From NCBI RefSeq assembly GCF_900142005.1, contig NZ_FQZL01000014.1:1-64000 (forward strand): DNA of 64,000 nucleotides, in the 5' to 3' direction. The notes beneath the pieces were generated by a model. It worked only from the letters and a program-made list of their open reading frames with translations. It searched no databases and was not told the DNA's origin. The translations under genes and the position numbers were made by a program. This document shows positions 59,906 to 64,000 of this stretch, one piece after another (within the stretch, counting starts at the first letter, position 1; every line of letters begins with the position of its first letter). This stretch comes from Dethiosulfatibacter aminovorans DSM 17477. Lineage in GTDB: Bacteria; Bacillota; Clostridia; Tissierellales; Dethiosulfatibacteraceae.

Positions 59906-62536
59906 TTAAATCTTAAACGTTTTTCCTGCCTCTGCTGCCAGGAAGGGTATCAGAGATATTGTAAATGCTATTGCAAGCTGATTCAGCGTCATGGAATGTA
60001 TGTCGAAGATGTTTCTCATGAAAGAAAGCTCAATTATTAAGAAAGTTAACAAATACGAACCACCAACGGCAAAATTTAAGTATTTGTTCCCGAAAAATCC
60101 AGTCTTGAATACGGACTTGTTTTCCGATCTGCCCGAAAATGCCCGTAATAGCTCGCCGCTTATGAGGGTGAGGAAGGCGAAAGTATTTCCATACTCGTGA
60201 CCCATTTCGGGATTGATATTGTAACCAATTCTGAAGGAGATCAGTGCAGCTGCCGCCAATCCTATAGATTGGAAGACTATCCCGGTACCCATTTTTTTGT
60301 CTATTATAGGAGACTGGGGATCTCTTGGATTGAAGCTCATAACATCGTCTTCTTCCGGTTCCATTCCCAGTGCAAATGCAGGGAGGGAATCCGTGATGAG
60401 GTTCACCCATAAAAGCTGTATAGGAGTAAGTGGAGAACCCCAATCCATGAGCATGGCAGTGAATATGAGAAGAATTTCACCGATATTGCATGAAATAAGG
60501 AAGCTTACAAATTTCCTTATGTTGCTGAATATTACGCGGCCTTCCTTTACCGCTCCTACTATGGAGGAGAAATTGTCATCAGTAAGAATCATGTCTGATG
60601 CTTCCTTTGAAACATCGGTGCCGGTGATTCCCATTGCTATTCCTATGTCGGCCTTTTTAAGGGAAGGGGCATCGTTTACTCCGTCTCCGGTCATGGCTGC
60701 AATCTGGTTGAGATTTCGCAGGGCATCCACTATATGCACCTTGTGCTGTGGAGACACCCTTGAGAATACATTGATCTTTCCAACTGTATCCATGAAGCTG
60801 CTATCGCTCATTTCATCTATTTCAGCGCCTGTGACAGCTTTTTCATCTCCTTCAAGGAGCCCTATGTCGCTGCCTATTGCCGATGCTGTAACGGCATGGT
60901 CGCCGGTTATCATTATTACCCTTATTCCGGCAGATTTGCATGTGGCTATTGCATCCTTTGCTTCTTCTCTTGGCGGATCTATCATTCCCGACATGCCGCA
61001 AAGGACCATATCATTTTCTTCAGTGGCGGGGTCCGCGGTCTCCGATACCTCCTTGCAGGCGTAGCAGAGGACTCGCAGGGCCTCTTTGGCCCATTTCATG
61101 TAAATTTCATTGAGCCTGTCCATGTGTTCCGATATATCATGTAGCTGGCCGTCGATTTCTATCCTGGTGCATGCCTTGAAGATGGAATCGGGAGCTCCCT
61201 TTGTGAACATCATTGTTTTCCCGTCTATGCTGTGTACGGTACTCATCATCTTTCTTTCGGAGTCGAAGGGGAATTCCTTTAGTCTGGGATAGTTTGAAAT
61301 CGTCTCCTCGTGGTCAAGTCCGCCTTTTTCACCCATAACAAGTAGTGCACCCTCTGTAGGGTCTCCAAGCACTCCTTCATTTTCAACATCCAGTTTTGAA
61401 TCATTGCAGAGGATTCCTGTTAGAAGCATGTTCCTGAAGCTTTCTTCCTTGTATGTTCCCTCGATTTTCCCTTCAAGACTGTAGCCGGTACCTGTTATGT
61501 CGAATTCGCCTGAACCGTTGAAGACCTTTGTTACAGTCATCTTGTTCTGCGTCAGTGTTCCTGTCTTGTCGGAGCAGATCACGGTTGTGCTTCCCAGTGT
61601 TTCCACAGAACCAAGATTTTTGACAAGTACATTATTGCTTACCATTTTCTTCATTCCAAGGGCCAGTATTACCGTTACTATCGCAGGCAGTCCTTCGGGA
61701 ACTGCAGCCACTGCGAGGCTGATTGAAACCATGAAAATTTCCATAAGATCCATTTTCCTGTAGAATCCAAGGGTGAAGATGATAACGCAAACCACGAGAC
61801 AGGTTATTCCCAACTTGCCGCCGAGGGAGTTAAGCTTTTTCTGAAGCGGGGTTTCCTCATCTTCTTCATCAAGCATTTCTGCTATCTTGCCCATTTCAGT
61901 ATCCATTCCGGTCTTGACAACTATTCCCCTTGCCCGTCCATAGGTTACTATTGTGCTCATGAAGGCGGAATTGATTCGTTCGGCAACGGGTACCTTTTCA
62001 TCAAGGACTGCGGAACAGTCCTTTTCCACTGCAACGGATTCTCCTGTAAGGGCGGATTCTTCCACTTTCAGGTTTACGGCTTCTGCAAGCCTTATGTCTG
62101 CCGGGACAAAGTTTCCTGCTTCCAGTTCTATGATATCACCTGGCACAAGGAGGTGGGATTCTATTTCCATGACCTTGCCGTCCCTTAAGACCCGGGCGTT
62201 TGGTGATGTCATGTCCTTTAAGGCCTTTACGGCATCTCCCGCGCTTTTTTCCTGTCGTGCACCTACTAGCGAGTTCAGTACAACTATTATCATGATCACC
62301 ATACCTTCTGTGAACTCTCCTATTATTGCCGATACAAGGGCTGCCAGTAGAAGTATGATTATAAGGATGCTCTTGAACTGATTGAAGAAGAGCTGCAGAA
62401 ATGTTTCGCTTCTACCCTCCTTGAGCCTGTTTTCTCCATATTCCTTGAGACGTTTTTCGGCTTCCGATGCAGAAAGACCGGAATCCATGTCCGATTTGAG
62501 TTCGGAAGTCAATTCTTCGATACTTTTATTGTGCAT
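59906..62536 (-). CDS. P-type Ca2+-transporting ATPase (type IIA)
   Basis: A protein of 876 residues. Key motifs: TGES (164-167) in the actuator, PEGLP (280-284) in helix M4 that holds a Ca2+ ligand, DKTGTLT with the phosphorylated D323, TGDH, and GDGVNDAPSLKKADIGIAMG. The C-terminal NLITDSLPAFALGMEPEEDDVM is typical of the SERCA/PMR1-like bacterial Ca2+ pumps. It exports Ca2+ (perhaps Mn2+) using ATP. The start at 62536 (MHNKSIEEL) has GAGGAGG upstream; in-frame starts further up lack one. Confidence 0.92.
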   Translation of the reverse strand: MHNKSIEELTSELKSDMDSGLSASEAEKRLKEYGENRLKEGRSETFLQLFFNQFKSILIIILLLAALVSAIIGEFTEGMVIMIIVVLNSLVGARQEKSAGDAVKALKDMTSPNARVLRDGKVMEIESHLLVPGDIIELEAGNFVPADIRLAEAVNLKVEESALTGESVAVEKDCSAVLDEKVPVAERINSAFMSTIVTYGRARGIVVKTGMDTEMGKIAEMLDEEDEETPLQKKLNSLGGKLGITCLVVCVIIFTLGFYRKMDLMEIFMVSISLAVAAVPEGLPAIVTVILALGMKKMVSNNVLVKNLGSVETLGSTTVICSDKTGTLTQNKMTVTKVFNGSGEFDITGTGYSLEGKIEGTYKEESFRNMLLTGILCNDSKLDVENEGVLGDPTEGALLVMGEKGGLDHEETISNYPRLKEFPFDSERKMMSTVHSIDGKTMMFTKGAPDSIFKACTRIEIDGQLHDISEHMDRLNEIYMKWAKEALRVLCYACKEVSETADPATEENDMVLCGMSGMIDPPREEAKDAIATCKSAGIRVIMITGDHAVTASAIGSDIGLLEGDEKAVTGAEIDEMSDSSFMDTVGKINVFSRVSPQHKVHIVDALRNLNQIAAMTGDGVNDAPSLKKADIGIAMGITGTDVSKEASDMILTDDNFSSIVGAVKEGRVIFSNIRKFVSFLISCNIGEILLIFTAMLMDWGSPLTPIQLLWVNLITDSLPAFALGMEPEEDDVMSFNPRDPQSPIIDKKMGTGIVFQSIGLAAAALISFRIGYNINPEMGHEYGNTFAFLTLISGELLRAFSGRSENKSVFKTGFFGNKYLNFAVGGSYLLTFLIIELSFMRNIFDIHSMTLNQLAIAFTISLIPFLAAEAGKTFKI

Positions 62537-62645
62537 GTGAACCTCCTCGTGAGTGTAAAACTGCATACATATATTATAATACAAGATTGCAATAAAGAAT
62601 ATGGCTTAATGCAGGAACTGCTCTTCGTTTGAATATTCATGCAAT

Positions 62646-62686
62646 AAAAAAGGTCAGCTTGACTCTGAAGAGCCCTGCTGACCTTT
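62646..62686 (-). terminator. Terminator of folC
   Basis: On the minus strand AAAGGTCAGC (62677-62686) pairs with GCTGACCTTT (62649-62658), with further pairing inside, followed by TTTTATTG. Confidence 0.85.
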
Positions 62687-62690
62687 ATCC

Positions 62691-63998
62691 TTATCTTTCC
62701 TCTATATACTTGAGTATTGCTTTCCTCGCATCTCCTATCATGTACAGTGACCCGCAGTAGATGTTTATATCCTTTTCGCCGGTCTTGATATATCTGGTTG
62801 ATGCCTGTATGTCGTTGCAGGCTGTGACTTCAATATCGGAGTGGACTCTGAACATTTCAGCGGTCACCTCGGCTTCTTGAGCCCTTGGGTTGTTTGGTGT
62901 GAGAGTCACTGCGCTTTTGACATAGGGAAGCAGCATCTTTATGGATGTGGTCACATCCTTGTCTCCCAGCATGCCGAAGAACAGATTGATGTCATAACCC
63001 TTGAAATAATCCCTTATATTTGAGCTGAGAGTTGCTATTCCGTCGGGGTTGTGAGCTCCGTCTATGATTATCATGGGGTCCTTTGACAGGATTTCCATCC
63101 TTCCCTTGAATTTCACGTTTTTCATTCCATTGAGGATGTTGCCCTTGGATATGTTGTATCCTTTGCTTATGAGTATATCCACGGTTTTAAGCACAACCAG
63201 TGAATTGATAGACTGATGAGCCCCAATTAGACTCAGATCGAATTCGTATATGCCTGTTTTGTTTTCTAGGTTCAGGTATCTCAGCTTCTGCCCTTCGGGG
63301 CTGAAATCAAGGATTTCAATATCATCCTTGTCCACAAGGTGGACTCTTGAAATCTTGTTGAAGGCCATTTCCCTTATAACATTGAAAACCGATTTCTTTT
63401 GCGGGTATACCACAACCTGGCTTCCTTTTTTTATTATTGATGCCTTTTCATAGGCTATTTTTTCAACGGTATCCCCAAGGTATTCGCTGTGGTCCTTGCT
63501 TATGCTTGTTATTATGACAACTTCAGGTTTTTCGATTACGTTGGTGGCGTCAAGTCTTCCTCCCATGCCCACCTCCAGCACCACTATATCAACCTGCATT
63601 ATGTGGAAGTAATAGAATGCTACGGCGGTTACTATCTCAAATTCCGTAGGATGGTTTTTTCCTTCCCTGACCATTCTGTCAACGGCTCCCTTTACAACGG
63701 AAACACAGTTGATAAGGTCGTCCTTGTCCATAAGTTCATTGTCTATCTGGATCCTTTCCCTGAAGTCTTCAAGGTATGGGGAGGTGAACAAACCCGTCTT
63801 GTAACCTGCATCCTTAAGTATGTAGGAAAGCATGGTGCACGTCGATCCCTTTCCGTTTGTTCCCGCCGCATGAATGTATTTAAGTTTTTTATGCGGGTTG
63901 CCCATGAGGTTGAGAAGGTATGTGATGTTCTCCAGCCCAAGCTTTGACCCGAATCTGTATGTTGAATGTATATATTGCAGTGCTTCTTCGTAATTCAT
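62691..63998 (-). CDS. folC: Folylpolyglutamate synthase / dihydrofolate synthase FolC
   Basis: A protein of 435 residues, full length. The P-loop is AAGTNGKGST (about 44-53), followed by TGLFTSPYLEDFRERI, the EVGMGGRLDATN catalytic segment, ISKDHSEYLGDT, and DGAHNPDGI of the C-terminal ligase domain. It adds glutamates to folates. The ATG at 63996-63998 lies two bases from the window edge, so its ribosome site and any upstream partner cannot be seen. Confidence 0.93.
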   Translation of the reverse strand: MNYEEALQYIHSTYRFGSKLGLENITYLLNLMGNPHKKLKYIHAAGTNGKGSTCTMLSYILKDAGYKTGLFTSPYLEDFRERIQIDNELMDKDDLINCVSVVKGAVDRMVREGKNHPTEFEIVTAVAFYYFHIMQVDIVVLEVGMGGRLDATNVIEKPEVVIITSISKDHSEYLGDTVEKIAYEKASIIKKGSQVVVYPQKKSVFNVIREMAFNKISRVHLVDKDDIEILDFSPEGQKLRYLNLENKTGIYEFDLSLIGAHQSINSLVVLKTVDILISKGYNISKGNILNGMKNVKFKGRMEILSKDPMIIIDGAHNPDGIATLSSNIRDYFKGYDINLFFGMLGDKDVTTSIKMLLPYVKSAVTLTPNNPRAQEAEVTAEMFRVHSDIEVTACNDIQASTRYIKTGEKDINIYCGSLYMIGDARKAILKYIEER

Positions 63999-64000
63999 CT

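Noticed and set aside
60297-61064. Long open frame on the plus strand within the P-type ATPase gene
   Set aside because: Antisense shadow of a conserved gene; no start signal.

Overview
This looks like a low-to-moderate GC, Gram-positive anaerobic bacterium of the Clostridia that ferments amino acids and peptides. Signs are strong GGAGG-type ribosome binding sites, AT-rich intergenic DNA, a T-box leader, a B12-dependent ribonucleotide reductase, two Bcd/EtfBA (butyryl-CoA dehydrogenase) sets, an NhaC antiporter and many sigma-54 (-24/-12) promoters with PAS/AAA+ activators. The species cannot be fixed from the sequence; a Tissierellales-like peptide fermenter is a guess.

Layout. 1-370: end of a 23S gene, a complete 5S gene and a terminator. 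560-2290 (minus): Nudix hydrolase and lysA. 2442-9371: a sigma-54 activator, its likely target promoter, then a D-cysteine-desulfhydrase-like PLP enzyme, NhaC, a GNAT, DapF and the D-aminopeptidase DppA. 9418-21097: mostly housekeeping genes (UDG, NrdJ, MoaE-like, type IA topoisomerase, PucR regulator, EamA exporter, radical SAM enzyme, PepD). 21155-33161 (minus): an accessory catabolic cluster with a complete Opp-type ABC transporter, two DUF917/S-methyl-thiohydantoin-desulfurase-like proteins, two M29/NicX-like metalloproteins, a hydantoin/Asp-Glu racemase-like protein and a nitroreductase. A divergent PucR-type regulator lies at 33357. 34611-38350: T-box-controlled ileS. 38675-57623: a sigma-54 regulon for butanoyl-CoA metabolism. 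It has two paralogous CBS-PAS-AAA+ activators, a MaoC hydratase, two acyl-CoA dehydrogenase/EtfBA sets, a GntP-type permease, a CoA-transferase, two 3-hydroxybutyryl-CoA dehydrogenases and a thiolase. 57777-58510: a tandemly duplicated small Cys-rich gene. 58900-63998 (minus): a membrane protein, a Ca-type P-ATPase and FolC.

How the genes work together. The 38.6-57.6 kb block holds thiolase, Hbd, hydratase, Bcd-EtfAB, CoA-transferase and a carboxylate permease. These are enough to interconvert acetyl-CoA, 3-hydroxybutyryl-CoA, crotonyl-CoA, butyryl-CoA and the free acids. Five sigma-54 promoters occur in this block. Most are preceded by 18-bp dyads of the form TGT-N12-ACA, often with a GTAAAC core. 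Two of the promoters carry four such dyads with the same 42/41/55-bp spacing. One activator gene has its own sigma-54 promoter and the other has a sigma-A promoter with a dyad at the expected transcription start, so opposite autoregulation is likely.

The parts most likely to be undescribed are the DUF917/M29/racemase/Opp cluster (perhaps uptake and opening of hydantoin-like cyclic amides); the sigma-54 dyad code; a roughly 113-nt interspersed element with compensatory base changes and GNRA loops, found between co-oriented genes; and the duplicated Cys-rich microprotein modules with ATGCAAGA arrays upstream.
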